Shown: positions 8,067 through 17,353 of the stretch, piece by piece
Position numbering within the stretch: the stretch's first letter is position 1
Layout: every line of letters begins with the position of its first letter
Assembly: GCA_963716235.1 (NCBI GenBank)
Contig: CAVQTE010000022.1
Coordinates: 1-64,000 of the forward strand
DNA length: 64,000 nt
Source: Sva-07 sp963716235
Lineage (GTDB): Bacteria > Actinomycetota > Acidimicrobiia > Acidimicrobiales > Ilumatobacteraceae
Direction: 5' to 3'
Notes under the pieces: model-generated
Seen by the model: the letters and a program-made list of their open reading frames with translations, nothing else
Told to the model about the DNA's origin: nothing
Databases searched by the model: none
Position numbers and translations under genes: made by a program

Positions 8067-8780
8067 GTGAGCCTGGCGGACGTGGCCGATGATGCAGCCC
8101 GACGGCGTGCCATCCGTCGGCAGGCCGCCTCGATCGTCGCCGCGGTCGCACCGTTCGGGATCGTGTTCGGTGCAGCAGCGGCGACTGCCGGCCTCGATCT
8201 CTGGCAGGCGGTCGGGTTCTCGTCGTTGGTGTTCGGTGGCAGTTCGCAGTTCGCAGCCGTCGAGATCCTGGGCGATGGCGGTTCGATCGCGTCGGCAGCG
8301 ATTTCGGGACTGCTGCTCAACGTGCGATCGCTCGCATTCGGCCTGATCATGGCGCCGGCACTGTTCGGTCCGTGGTGGAAACGCGCCGCCATGTCGCAGC
8401 TGATGATCGACGAGTCGACGGCAGTCGGGGCCGCACAGGACGAGTTGCGCTGGCGCCGCTCCGGCTACCTGATTGCGGGCATCGGCGTGTTCGTCGTCTG
8501 GAACCTCACGACGATCGTCGGCTTCGTCGTGTTCTCGGACGCGGGCGACCTGATCACCGACCTCGGTCTCGATGCTGCCGGCCCGGCGGCATTTCTTGCC
8601 CTGTTGTGGCCTCGTCTGTCGTCTGCGCCGCAGCGGCACACCGCCATCGCCGGGTCGCTGATCGCGCTCGTGCTCATCCCCCTCGCGCCGCCGGGTGTTC
8701 CGATCCTGGCGTCGATGTTCGGGGTCGCCGTGGCGTTCGTGTGGCCGTCGCCTGATCCCAGCGTGGACGAGCAGCAATGA
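8067..8780 (+). CDS. azlC: Branched-chain amino acid exporter large subunit, AzlC family
   Basis: The large membrane subunit of a two-component AzlCD (BrnFE-type) exporter of branched-chain amino acids. The family block PFGIVFGAAAATAG, followed by FGGSSQFAAV and LLNVRSLAFGL, is clear, and several hydrophobic segments follow. The GTG at 8067 (VSLADVADD) is chosen because the upstream in-frame extension from 8013 reads like non-coding sequence. The stop overlaps the azlD start by ATGA, which is the usual arrangement. Confidence 0.88.
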   Translation: MSLADVADDAARRRAIRRQAASIVAAVAPFGIVFGAAAATAGLDLWQAVGFSSLVFGGSSQFAAVEILGDGGSIASAAISGLLLNVRSLAFGLIMAPALFGPWWKRAAMSQLMIDESTAVGAAQDELRWRRSGYLIAGIGVFVVWNLTTIVGFVVFSDAGDLITDLGLDAAGPAAFLALLWPRLSSAPQRHTAIAGSLIALVLIPLAPPGVPILASMFGVAVAFVWPSPDPSVDEQQ

Positions 8781-9085
8781 ACGCCGCGACGGCCGTGCTG
8801 GTGATCATGACGATCGGCACCTTCATGTTGAAGTCGGCAGGGCCGCTCGTGCTCGGTGACCGGACTCTTCCGGTTCGGGCGCAGCGGGTCGTGGAACTGC
8901 TGCCCGCAGCGTTGCTCGCGGCGCTGGCCCTCGTGTCGACGGTCGGTGACGGCCAGGCGATCGTCATCGACGCCCGGCTCGTCGGCCTGGTCGTCGCCGG
9001 CCTCGCGCTGTGGCGACGGGCGCCGTTCGTCGTCGTGATCCTGCTCGCGTCGGCAGCCACCGCGATCACCCGCCTCATCAGCTGA
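8777..9085 (+). CDS. azlD: Branched-chain amino acid exporter small subunit, AzlD family
   Basis: A 102-residue, three-to-four-helix membrane protein of the AzlD family, partner of AzlC in export of branched-chain amino acids. The N-terminal helix (VLVIMTIGTFMLKSAGP) and the LLPAALLAALALVST segment match the family. It overlaps azlC by four bases (ATGA), so translation is coupled and the subunits are probably made in equal amounts. Confidence 0.85.
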   Translation: MNAATAVLVIMTIGTFMLKSAGPLVLGDRTLPVRAQRVVELLPAALLAALALVSTVGDGQAIVIDARLVGLVVAGLALWRRAPFVVVILLASAATAITRLIS

Positions 9086-9100
9086 CTGCGGCACTGGTAC

Positions 9101-9106
9101 TACGCT
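9101..9106 (+). promoter_or_regulatory. Putative -10 box of a leaderless promoter (PH-domain gene)
   Basis: TACGCT ends 7 nt before the ATG at 9114, in the 28-bp gap after azlD. The spacing suits transcription starting at the start codon. It also supports ATG 9114 over the TTG at 9111. Confidence 0.45.
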
Positions 9107-9113
9107 TTGGTTG

Positions 9114-9782
9114 ATGCCTTCGAACAAGACCATTGACCTCATGCCCGGCGAGAAGATGATCCTCTACTCGAACCCGCACTGGTGGTACTTCTGGAAGGAG
9201 GTCGCTGCATCGTTCGGTCTGCTCGGCCTCCTCTTGTTGATGGTCGTCCTCGGCGATGGCGTCATCAACGACACGATCAAGTTCGTCGCCGGGATCGTGT
9301 TCGTGGTGATCATCCTGGCCACGATCTATGCGTTCATCGGCTGGAAGACGACCCGGTTCGCGATCACCGATCAGCGGGTGGCGTACCAGAGCGGCATCAT
9401 CCAGCGACGCGGCGTGTCGATCCCGTTGAATCGGGTCAACAACGTCAACTTCACACAGTCGTTCATCGCTCGCGCTCTCAACAATGGCGTCGTAACGATC
9501 GAGTCCGCTGGTGAGACCGGCGATTCGGTGTTCGAGAACATTCCAGATCCCGAGAAGGTCCGCACACTCATCTTCCAGCAGGTCGAGGCCGACGAACAGG
9601 CCGACTCCGATCGCAACGCAGCGTCACTGGCCAAAGCCATGCAGCAGCAGGTCCCACCGCCGCCCGCTGCCGGGCCGTCCGCTCAGGAACGACTGAAGGC
9701 ACTCGACGACCTCCGCGCGCAGGGCCTCGTCAACGACGCCGAGTACGACCTGAAGCGCAAGCAGATTCTCGAAGAGCTCTAG
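9114..9782 (+). CDS. PH domain-containing membrane protein with SHOCT tail
   Basis: A 222-residue protein. Two transmembrane helices (residues about 25-65) precede a bacterial PH (bPH2/YdbS-like) domain recognisable by WKTTRFAITDQRVAYQSGIIQRR and IPLNRVNNVNFTQSF. A Gln/Pro-rich linker (QQQVPPPPAAGPS) then leads to a SHOCT oligomerisation motif at the C-terminus (RLKALDDLRAQGLVNDAEYD). Its function is unknown; such proteins are usually membrane-bound scaffolds. The next gene encodes a large SPFH protein 56 bp downstream, so the two may share a membrane-domain role. Confidence 0.8.
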   Translation: MPSNKTIDLMPGEKMILYSNPHWWYFWKEVAASFGLLGLLLLMVVLGDGVINDTIKFVAGIVFVVIILATIYAFIGWKTTRFAITDQRVAYQSGIIQRRGVSIPLNRVNNVNFTQSFIARALNNGVVTIESAGETGDSVFENIPDPEKVRTLIFQQVEADEQADSDRNAASLAKAMQQQVPPPPAAGPSAQERLKALDDLRAQGLVNDAEYDLKRKQILEEL

Positions 9783-9838
9783 AAGGAGCTTGATTCGCTC
9801 CACCAAGGACTCGCTCCACCCAAGGAAGGCAGAAGCCC

Positions 9839-11923
9839 ATGACTGTCGAGATCATCGTCATCATCGTGGCGATCGCGTTGCTGCTGATGGTGGTGTGGAA
9901 GTCGTTTCACGCCATCGGCGCCGCCGAGGTCGGGCTCGTCGCGAAGCGCTTCGCGTTCCGAAAGCTCGACGAGGACAACCCGATCGCATTCCGCGGTGAG
10001 GCCGGTTATCAGGCCACGCTGCTGATGCCGGGCCTGCGTTTCAAGCTCTGGCCGATGTTCTACGTGAAGAAGTTCCCGTGGGTCCAGGTCCCGGCCGGCG
10101 AGATCGGGGTGGTGATCGCTCAAGTCGGCGATCCCCTCCCGATCGGTGCGAAGAGCGCGGTGTACAAGCCGGAACTCAGGAACTTCTCCGACATCGCGAC
10201 CTTTGTGCAGCACGGCGGCCAGAAAGGCGTGCAGCGTCCGGTGCTGCCCCCGGGCACGCTCGTCCCCATCCACCCGGTCGCGTTTCTCGTCCTCACGCCC
10301 CAGACGGTGTACGGCTTACCGGTGTCACCGGACCTCGCCGACCAGGCCCGGGGCGGAAAGCTCACCCCTGCGTCGTTCGGGCTGTCATCCGAACAGCTGC
10401 GCGTGATGGTGATAGCGCCCGACTCGGCCCTCGACCTGGTCGGCGTCGTCACCGCACTCGAGGGCGAACCACTCCCGTCGGGCGACATCGCCAGCCGGCT
10501 CGGTGGCTTCGCCGACGTGGCCGCGATCGAGGAGTCGAACGCGGGCGGGAGCACCAGCACCACCGATGCCGAACTCATCGACCTCCTGCTCGGGAGCAAG
10601 AACACCCTGCACAACAACTACCAGGACTTCCAGGCCTTCCTGGACGCCGGCGGCAAGATCGGACTGCAGCACGACCCGCTGCTCTACGGCGCCTACCTGT
10701 TGAACCCGTTCCTCGTGCGCGTCGACCTCGTGCCCATGCTCGTGGTGAACCAGGGTGAGGTCGCCGTGATCAAGGGCTTCGTCGGCCTCCCCACCGCCGA
10801 CACGTCGGGCGCAGAGTTCAAGTTCGGCTCGATCGTGCGCCCCGGGCACCGCGGCATCTGGACCGAACCACTCCGCACAGGCAAGTACGCCATCAACCCA
10901 CGTGTGTATGCCGCCGAGATCGTTCCCACCTTCATCCTGACCCTCAACTGGGCCGAGGCGACCTCCGAGGCCCACGACCTGGACGCACACCTGTCGTCGA
11001 TCGTGGCCAAGAGCCGCGAAGGCTTCGTCTTCCAGATCGACCTGCAGGTCCAGATCCACGTCCCCGACACGCGCGCACCCAAGGTGATCTCGATGGTGGG
11101 CACGATGCGCAACCTCGTGAGCGAGGTGCTGCAGAGCGCGGTCGGCAACCACTTCCGCAACACACTGCAGGCGCTCGAGGCAGTTCGATTCATCGAGACG
11201 CGCCAGGCCGTGCAGAGCGCAGCATTCGACGCGATCACCGGTTACCTCGGCCAGTACCAGGTGGAGACGAAGGGTGTCTACATCCAAGACGTCGTGTTCC
11301 CCGCCGAACTCGTGCGCGTGCTCACCGAGCGCGAGATCGCCAACCAGGAGAAGGCCACCTTCGACGAGCAGCAGCGAGCGGAGACGGCGCGCATCGAGAT
11401 GGAGAAGGCAAAGGGCACCGCGAACATGCAGTCGCAGCTCGCCAGCGCGCAGGTCGGCGTGCAGATCAAGACCAACGAGGCACAGGGGCGTGAGGCCGAG
11501 GCGCGGGGCGAGGCAGCGTATGTGCGGCTCACCGGTGAGGCAGAGGCCGCGCGCACCCAGGCGATCGGGCTCGCGGAAGCGAAGGCCACGGAGGCGCTCG
11601 GACTCGCTCGGGCCGTCGGGTTCGAGGCGCAGACCGAAGCACTGGGTGCGCCTGCGACAGCCTTGGTGGCCGTGGCCAACGCGGTGGCCGACGGCCACGT
11701 CACCGTGGTTCCCGAGGTGCTCGTCACCGGTGGGGGCGGATCGCTCGACGGCCTGGCAGCCACGCTCATGCGCTCGCTCACGAGTGGTGCCGGCGTCGCG
11801 CCCGACGACAGCGGCGACGAGACCGTGACCCTGGTGGGCGCAACCGACCCGGGGCCGTCCGCCGTCGTCGTCCTCGGCGCCGAGGTGTCGGACGCAACGG
11901 GCGCGCCAGAGGGTCACGAGTAG
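9839..11923 (+). CDS. SPFH/Band 7 (flotillin-like) membrane protein
   Basis: A 694-residue flotillin-like protein. One N-terminal membrane helix (residues about 3-22) is followed by a long SPFH/Band 7 region (about 25-460). A coiled coil rich in Glu, Gln and Ala (about 490-590, containing QEKATFDEQQRAE and GEAEAARTQAIGLAEAKATEAL) ends in an Ala/Val-rich tail. Flotillin-like proteins organise membrane microdomains and oligomerise through the coiled coil. The region before the coiled coil is longer than in classic flotillins. It follows the PH/SHOCT gene at 56 bp; AAGGAAGG about 10 nt upstream of the ATG could be the ribosome site. Confidence 0.85.
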   Translation: MTVEIIVIIVAIALLLMVVWKSFHAIGAAEVGLVAKRFAFRKLDEDNPIAFRGEAGYQATLLMPGLRFKLWPMFYVKKFPWVQVPAGEIGVVIAQVGDPLPIGAKSAVYKPELRNFSDIATFVQHGGQKGVQRPVLPPGTLVPIHPVAFLVLTPQTVYGLPVSPDLADQARGGKLTPASFGLSSEQLRVMVIAPDSALDLVGVVTALEGEPLPSGDIASRLGGFADVAAIEESNAGGSTSTTDAELIDLLLGSKNTLHNNYQDFQAFLDAGGKIGLQHDPLLYGAYLLNPFLVRVDLVPMLVVNQGEVAVIKGFVGLPTADTSGAEFKFGSIVRPGHRGIWTEPLRTGKYAINPRVYAAEIVPTFILTLNWAEATSEAHDLDAHLSSIVAKSREGFVFQIDLQVQIHVPDTRAPKVISMVGTMRNLVSEVLQSAVGNHFRNTLQALEAVRFIETRQAVQSAAFDAITGYLGQYQVETKGVYIQDVVFPAELVRVLTEREIANQEKATFDEQQRAETARIEMEKAKGTANMQSQLASAQVGVQIKTNEAQGREAEARGEAAYVRLTGEAEAARTQAIGLAEAKATEALGLARAVGFEAQTEALGAPATALVAVANAVADGHVTVVPEVLVTGGGGSLDGLAATLMRSLTSGAGVAPDDSGDETVTLVGATDPGPSAVVVLGAEVSDATGAPEGHE

Positions 11924-11936
11924 CCGTCGGCCACCT

Positions 11937-13004
11937 CTACGCCTTCGTGCGGCGCTCGCCCCAGTGGCCCATCGCACCGACGCGTTGGAATCGCTCGGGA
12001 CGGTCATCGGGGCCGAGCACGTCGGTGGCGAGCCAGAGCCGTTTCAACCAGCGCACCCGGCCCGCAGCTGCATCGTCGACGTAGGCGCGGCGGGCGTGCA
12101 GGACGTGGTAGTTGTTGACGAACTGCATCTCGCCCGGTCGGAGGGTCATCTCGACACGGTTGTCACGGTCGTTGACCAAGATGTCGTACGCGTCCATCGC
12201 CTCGACCTGGATCGGCGTCAGGCGTGGCGCCTCGGCGTGGCGCTGCGACGCGTCGATGTACGGTCGGATGTACCTGACGAACAGCCGGTCGACCGTCGGC
12301 CCGGTGTGCCGGGTGAACACCGGCACCTCGTAGAAGGGACGGGCACCGTCGCGCTGCTCGCCACGGAAGTCGTAGGGGAGTGGATCGTAGAGCACCGCTG
12401 CCAGATCCGGCCGGGTACGGACCAACGCGTTGTGTGCACCGAGTGCGTTGGCGACCAGGCTTTCGCCGCCGCTGACACCCGAGTCGAGGCACAACAGCCC
12501 GACGAGGTCGGAACCATCGCTGTGGAAACCGAGCGGGTGACCCCCGAGCTCGTAGCCGCGAGCGGTCGGGTCGTCGGGCGACTTGCCCTGGTCCTTCACG
12601 TCGCCGAGAAGATGGCCCCTGGCGTTCTGGGGCCATGGCTCGCCGAGGTGCATGCCGATACCCCAGTACATCCACGACGCGCCATCGGCGCCGAGCCGGT
12701 CGACGTCGAGCGCCGCGATGCGGGCGAAGCCGCGTCCGTCGACCAGTTCCTCGGCGAGCTCGGCGAGCAGTGGTGACAGTGTCGGGAGTGGAAAGTCCTT
12801 CGCGGTGATGTCGAGGAGTTCGTCGGTCACCGAACGGGCGTGGGCGAGTGCCGCGTCGAGTTCCGCGTGGTGGGCATCGGTCAGCCGAAGTGTCCACTCC
12901 TCCACGTCACCGATGTCGTCGGCGCGCCAGTTGGCGTGGGTCTCCAACTCGATCATGTCGTCGGCTGTCGGGAGGGGACTGGATTCGATGGTGCTCACGG
13001 TCAC
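11937..13004 (-). CDS. TauD/TfdA-like Fe(II)/2-oxoglutarate dioxygenase
   Basis: A clavaminate-synthase/TauD-superfamily oxygenase of about 355 residues. The Fe-binding HxD is in GFHSDGSDLVG and the distal His in NNYHVLHARRAY, followed by the Arg-rich WLKRLWLATD segment that binds 2-oxoglutarate. The substrate is unknown. The GTG at 13004 overlaps the stop of the upstream amidohydrolase (GTGA), which favours it over the longer frame beginning at 13112; a GTG at 12998 is also possible. Coupling to an amidohydrolase and a nearby Baeyer-Villiger monooxygenase suggests a catabolic group. Confidence 0.83.
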   Translation of the reverse strand: MTVSTIESSPLPTADDMIELETHANWRADDIGDVEEWTLRLTDAHHAELDAALAHARSVTDELLDITAKDFPLPTLSPLLAELAEELVDGRGFARIAALDVDRLGADGASWMYWGIGMHLGEPWPQNARGHLLGDVKDQGKSPDDPTARGYELGGHPLGFHSDGSDLVGLLCLDSGVSGGESLVANALGAHNALVRTRPDLAAVLYDPLPYDFRGEQRDGARPFYEVPVFTRHTGPTVDRLFVRYIRPYIDASQRHAEAPRLTPIQVEAMDAYDILVNDRDNRVEMTLRPGEMQFVNNYHVLHARRAYVDDAAAGRVRWLKRLWLATDVLGPDDRPERFQRVGAMGHWGERRTKA

Positions 13005-14728
13005 GCTCCGGTCGGTGCGGGTTGGGCGCCACGGATGAGTCGACCGGGAAGGGCATCGGTGGCGACGCCGTCGTGGTAGGTCTCCCGACCGGCGACGATC
13101 GTGTGGCGCCACCCGTCGGCTCGCTGCAGCAGCCGGCGACCGTTGGCGGGCAGGTCGTGGACGATGGTCGGCTTGTGGAGGCGTAGCTGCTCGAAGTCGA
13201 CGACGTTGAGGTCGCCTCGGTAACCGGGAGCGATGACACCGCGGTCGAGGAGCCCGACGGTGCGTGCGGTGTCGCGACAGTGCCGCTGCACGAGAAAGGG
13301 GAGCGGGATGCGGTCGTGGTCGCGGTCGCGCCCCCAGTACGCCAGCAGGGTGGTGGGGAAACTGCCGTCGCAGATCGTGCCGACGTGGGCGCCGCCGTCG
13401 CCGAGGCCCGGAACCGTGTGCGGATGCACGAGCATCTCGTGACAGCCGTCGAGGTTGCCGTCGACGTAGTTGAGGAACGGCAGGTAGATGAGGCCGTGGC
13501 CGTCGTCGGCGAGCATCGCGTCGAGCGCCACCTCCTCGGAGCTGCGTCCCGAGCGGGCGGCGACTGCCTCGATCGAGGTGTCGAGCCTCGGTTCGTAGTC
13601 GGGCTCGTCCTGCATCTCGAACAACAGGTCGAAACGACCGATCAGGTTCCCACCGAGTTTGTCGCGTGACCGCTCAGTGGCCGCGGCGAGCAGTCGTTCG
13701 CGAAAGGCCGGGTCGCGCAGCGCGGCGACCCGCTCGTCGAGCGGTCGGTCGACGATCTCGCGGTACACGGGGTTGGTGACGAACGGGTTGAGTGTGCACT
13801 CCAACCCGAGGATGAGTCCGACGGCACGTGGTGCGACCTGGCCGGTCATCGTCAGGCCGTCGGCGTTGGCCTGCGTGATCCGGTCGAGCAGCCCGCGGAA
13901 TGCGTCGGGCACCATCGGATTGCGCGCGATCGAGATCGACATCGGTCGACCCGACATCTCCACCATTCGTCGCAACGTGTCGAACTCGGCGTCGGGGTCG
14001 AGGAAGTCGGACACCACCTGGAGCACGCCGGTTCCCGTCGCGCCGACACCCTGGGCGATGCCGATCAGTTCGTCGGGGGCGGCGGTCAGTGTGGGGGTGT
14101 ACGCGCCGGTCGACGTCTTGTGGTTGCGGGTCCGGCTCGTGCTGAACCCGAGGGCCCCGGCTTCGATGCCCTCGCGGGCCAACTCGGCCATCGCGGCGAT
14201 GTCCTCGGGCGTGGCATCTTCGTGGTTGGCGCCTCGCTCACCCATCACGTTCAGCCGTACCGCGCCGTGCGGAACCTGCATGGCGACGTCGATGTCGTGG
14301 GGGAGTGACTCGACCGCGTCGAGGAATTCCCTGAACGAGTTCCAGTTCCAGCGGAGTCCCTCGTGGAGCGCTGCGCCCGGGATGTCCTCGACTCCCTCCA
14401 TCAACTCGATGAGCTTGTCGTGGTCGGTGTCGTGGACGGGAGCGAACCCGACGCCACAGTTCCCGGTGACGACAGTGGTCACGCCGTGCCATGACGACGG
14501 CTGCAACCGGGTGTCCCACGTGGCCTGTCCGTCGTAGTGCGAATGGATGTCGACGATGCCCGGGATCACGAGTGCGCCGTCGGCATCGATCTCGCGAGCG
14601 GCGCCGGCGTCCACCGAGCCGACCTCGACGATGACGCCGTCGCGCACGGCGATGTCTGCGGTCCGGGCATCGACGCCGGTGCCGTCGATGACGGACCCGC
14701 CCCGGATGATCAGGTCGTACTGTGCCAT
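13001..14728 (-). CDS. Amidohydrolase, N-acyl-D-amino-acid deacylase (D-aminoacylase) family
   Basis: A 575-residue metal-dependent amidohydrolase. The frame carries the D-aminoacylase hallmarks: N-terminal strand LIIRGGSVIDGTG, the metal-binding VDIHSHYDGQ, GNCGVGFAP with the Cys/Asn typical of the family, GALGFSTSRT, and late GGAHVGTICDGSF. D-aminoacylases hydrolyse N-acyl-D-amino acids; several relatives act on other amides or imides, so substrate assignment is tentative. The start is ATG 14728 (MAQYDLIIRGG); an earlier in-frame ATG at 14758 adds a basic, unconserved leader. It is translationally coupled to the downstream TauD-like dioxygenase. Confidence 0.85.
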   Translation of the reverse strand: MAQYDLIIRGGSVIDGTGVDARTADIAVRDGVIVEVGSVDAGAAREIDADGALVIPGIVDIHSHYDGQATWDTRLQPSSWHGVTTVVTGNCGVGFAPVHDTDHDKLIELMEGVEDIPGAALHEGLRWNWNSFREFLDAVESLPHDIDVAMQVPHGAVRLNVMGERGANHEDATPEDIAAMAELAREGIEAGALGFSTSRTRNHKTSTGAYTPTLTAAPDELIGIAQGVGATGTGVLQVVSDFLDPDAEFDTLRRMVEMSGRPMSISIARNPMVPDAFRGLLDRITQANADGLTMTGQVAPRAVGLILGLECTLNPFVTNPVYREIVDRPLDERVAALRDPAFRERLLAAATERSRDKLGGNLIGRFDLLFEMQDEPDYEPRLDTSIEAVAARSGRSSEEVALDAMLADDGHGLIYLPFLNYVDGNLDGCHEMLVHPHTVPGLGDGGAHVGTICDGSFPTTLLAYWGRDRDHDRIPLPFLVQRHCRDTARTVGLLDRGVIAPGYRGDLNVVDFEQLRLHKPTIVHDLPANGRRLLQRADGWRHTIVAGRETYHDGVATDALPGRLIRGAQPAPTGA

Positions 14729-14793
14729 GGGCAAGTGTCGCGCTCGCCGACCCGTCAAACCGACCCGGACGCATCACGCTGAGCCGGGGATGG

Positions 14794-16602
14794 TCAGGTG
14801 AGTTCGAGGCCCGCCATGGCGCCGTCGGCGCGCCACTGTTCGAGCACCTTGATGAAGGCGACCGAGCCGGCGCCGTAGCTGCCGTTCTTCACACTGCTCT
14901 GCGCGGGTTGACCCTCGTTGTTGTAGTACCCCGGCGTGCACGACTCGAGGAACTGCTGGTTCATCTGCGACAGGTTCACGATGGTCTCGACCCATGCGGC
15001 CTCGGCGTCGGCCTCCGCTTCGATGACGGTCACGCCCCGTGCCTGCGCTTCGGCGAGGATGTACGCGAGGTGCTTGCTCTGCTCGTTGAGCATGTGTGGG
15101 AAGTTCACCGTGAAGCCCGACTGGGTGAGGCTGAAGATGAAGCAGTTCGGGAAGTCCCGGCTGTGCATCCCGTGGAGGGTCGACGCGCCGTCGTGCCACT
15201 TCTCGGTGAGCGTCAGCCCGTGACGGCCGTAGAGCTCGTATCCAGCTCGCCGGGTGTAGTCGGTGCCGACCTCGAAACCGGTGGCATAGATCAGACAGTC
15301 GATCTCGAACTCCTGCTCGACCAGGTTGCCGTCGGCGTCGCGCTGGTCGACGACGATGCCCGTCGGTGTGATCCGCTTGACGCCGCGACCCTCGGTGTCG
15401 ATGAGGTGCACGTTCGGTCGGTTGAACGTGTCGAGGTACTCGTCGTGGAAACACGGCCGCTTGCAGAACTGGCGGTAGTACGGCTTGAGGGCTTCGGCAG
15501 TGGTCGGATCGTTGACGATTGTTTCCACTCGGGCGCGGATCTGCTCCATCTTCTCGAAGTCGGCCAGCTCCATGGTCGCCATGAGGCCCTCTGGTGTGAG
15601 GTCACCCTCTCCGCGTTGCACCCGGATGAGCAGATTGCCGATGATGTCGGTCCATCCGTCGTCGACGAGATCCTCCGACTCGGGGATCCCTGAGACGAGG
15701 TTGTTGAAGTTCTCCATCCGCCGTTCCTGCCAGCCCGGCTCCAGACCGGCGGCCCACTCGGGGTCGGTCGGCCGGTTGTCGCGGACGTCGATCGACGACG
15801 GCGTGCGCTGGAAGACGAACAACTCCTGCGCCGATGCTCCGAGGTGGGGGACGCACTGCACCGCGGTGGCACCGGTGCCGATGATGCCGACACGCTTGTC
15901 GGCCAGGCCGACGAGACCGCCGTTCGAGTCGCCGCCCGTGTAGTCGTAGTCCCACCGACTCGTGTGGAAGCTGTGGCCCTCGAACGACTCGATCCCTTCG
16001 ATGCCGGGCAGCTTCGGGCGATGCAGCGGACCGCTCGCCATCACGATGTACCGAGCGTGCATCGCATCGCCGCGGTTCGTCGTCACGATCCAGCGGCCGG
16101 TGGCATCGTCCCAGCGCATCTCGGTCACCTCGGTCTGGAAGCAGGCGTTGCGATACAGATCGAAGTGGCGGCCGATGGCCTGGCTGTGGGCGAGGATCTC
16201 GGCGGCCTGTGAGTACTTCTCCTTCGGGATGTAGCCGATCTCCTCGAGCAGCGGGAGGTACACGTAGGACTCGACGTCGCACGCCGCCCCCGGGTACCGG
16301 TTCCAGTACCAGGTGCCACCGAAGTCACCACCCTTCTCGACCATCCGGATGTCGTCGATGCCGCCTTCACGGAGGCGGGCGCCAGCGAGCAGGCCACCGA
16401 ACCCGCCGCCGATGATCAGTACCTCGACGTCGTCGTGCAGCGGTCCGCGCTCGATCGGTTCCACGTAGGGATCGTGGAGGTAGCGCTCGTACTCGCCGGT
16501 GATCTCGACGTACTGCTCGTTGCCGTCGGCGCGGACACGCTTGTCGCGTTCCGCACGGTACTTCTCGCGTAGTGCATCGGGATCGAACGACGTCGTGGTC
16601 AT
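14794..16602 (-). CDS. Flavin-containing Baeyer-Villiger-type monooxygenase
   Basis: A class B flavoprotein monooxygenase of 602 residues, in the length range of cyclohexanone-monooxygenase-like enzymes. It shows an FAD Rossmann motif (LIIGGGFGGLLAG), the GGTWYWNRYPGAACD block, the Baeyer-Villiger fingerprint FEGHSFHTSRWD and an NADPH-binding GIIGTGATAVQ motif. These enzymes insert oxygen next to a ketone to form esters or lactones. The start is ATG 16602 (MTTTSFDPD); the longer frame from 16731 runs into ktrA and is not supported. Co-orientation with the amidohydrolase and dioxygenase suggests degradation of a cyclic or amide-bearing compound, but there is no direct evidence for the substrate. 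Confidence 0.88.
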   Translation of the reverse strand: MTTTSFDPDALREKYRAERDKRVRADGNEQYVEITGEYERYLHDPYVEPIERGPLHDDVEVLIIGGGFGGLLAGARLREGGIDDIRMVEKGGDFGGTWYWNRYPGAACDVESYVYLPLLEEIGYIPKEKYSQAAEILAHSQAIGRHFDLYRNACFQTEVTEMRWDDATGRWIVTTNRGDAMHARYIVMASGPLHRPKLPGIEGIESFEGHSFHTSRWDYDYTGGDSNGGLVGLADKRVGIIGTGATAVQCVPHLGASAQELFVFQRTPSSIDVRDNRPTDPEWAAGLEPGWQERRMENFNNLVSGIPESEDLVDDGWTDIIGNLLIRVQRGEGDLTPEGLMATMELADFEKMEQIRARVETIVNDPTTAEALKPYYRQFCKRPCFHDEYLDTFNRPNVHLIDTEGRGVKRITPTGIVVDQRDADGNLVEQEFEIDCLIYATGFEVGTDYTRRAGYELYGRHGLTLTEKWHDGASTLHGMHSRDFPNCFIFSLTQSGFTVNFPHMLNEQSKHLAYILAEAQARGVTVIEAEADAEAAWVETIVNLSQMNQQFLESCTPGYYNNEGQPAQSSVKNGSYGAGSVAFIKVLEQWRADGAMAGLELT

Positions 16603-16645
16603 CCCGACGTTGTAGCGGGCGCGCCTCGCGCGGGTCGATCCAGAG

Positions 16646-17353
16646 TCAGGTTTCCAGGCGAGCGAACTGTTCGATGTCGCCGCGGTGACCGGCAACGACC
16701 ACGAGGTCGCGTTCTCCCAACAGCGTTGCACTCTCGGCGTACGTGAAGGTCTGGCCCTCCGGCTTGATGCAGACGACGGTGACCTTGTAGGTCGAACGCA
16801 GGTCTGTCTCTCCCAGACGCTTGCCGGCGAGCCGCTTCGGAACCACCATCTCGATGAGTACGAAATCGTCGTCGAGCGCCAGGTATTCGATGAACGCGCC
16901 GGTGACGAGACGGGCGACCCGACTGCCCATCTCCGCTTCCGGGAACACGACGTGGTGCGCCCCGACTCGCTGCAGGATGCGGCCGTGGGAGTCGGTCAGC
17001 GCCTTGGCCCAGATGTTCGGCACCCCGAGGTCGACGAGTGCGCCCGTGGTGAGCACACTCGACTCGACATCGGCGCCGATGGCGACGACAGCCGTGACGG
17101 CGTCGGCAACACCGAGTTGGCGAAGGGTGCGCTCGTTGGTGGTGTCGGCCTGGGCCACATGGGTGAGCACACCCGCATGCTGCTGGACGCGCTGCTCGTC
17201 GCTGTCGAGTCCGAGTACCTCGTGGCCCATCTCGACCAACGTCGAAGCGAGCGCGGATCCGAATCGTCCGAGCCCGATGACGACGATCTCGCCGCGGTGT
17301 TCGACCTGGGGACGAAGGCCGCCCAGCATCGTGTGAAGAATCTTGTCAGCCAA
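16646..17353 (-). CDS. ktrA: Potassium uptake regulatory subunit, KtrA/TrkA type
   Basis: The cytoplasmic RCK gating subunit of a Ktr potassium transporter, with an N-terminal RCK_N Rossmann domain (IVVIGLGRFGSALA, with an acidic residue in VLGLDSDEQ) and a C-terminal TrkA-C domain (ending LLGERDLVVVAG). It would bind ATP/ADP or NAD and form an octameric ring under KtrB. The start is taken as TTG 17353, which overlaps the ktrB stop; ATG 17329 is an alternative. It forms an operon with the upstream ktrB. Confidence 0.87.
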   Translation of the reverse strand: MADKILHTMLGGLRPQVEHRGEIVVIGLGRFGSALASTLVEMGHEVLGLDSDEQRVQQHAGVLTHVAQADTTNERTLRQLGVADAVTAVVAIGADVESSVLTTGALVDLGVPNIWAKALTDSHGRILQRVGAHHVVFPEAEMGSRVARLVTGAFIEYLALDDDFVLIEMVVPKRLAGKRLGETDLRSTYKVTVVCIKPEGQTFTYAESATLLGERDLVVVAGHRGDIEQFARLET

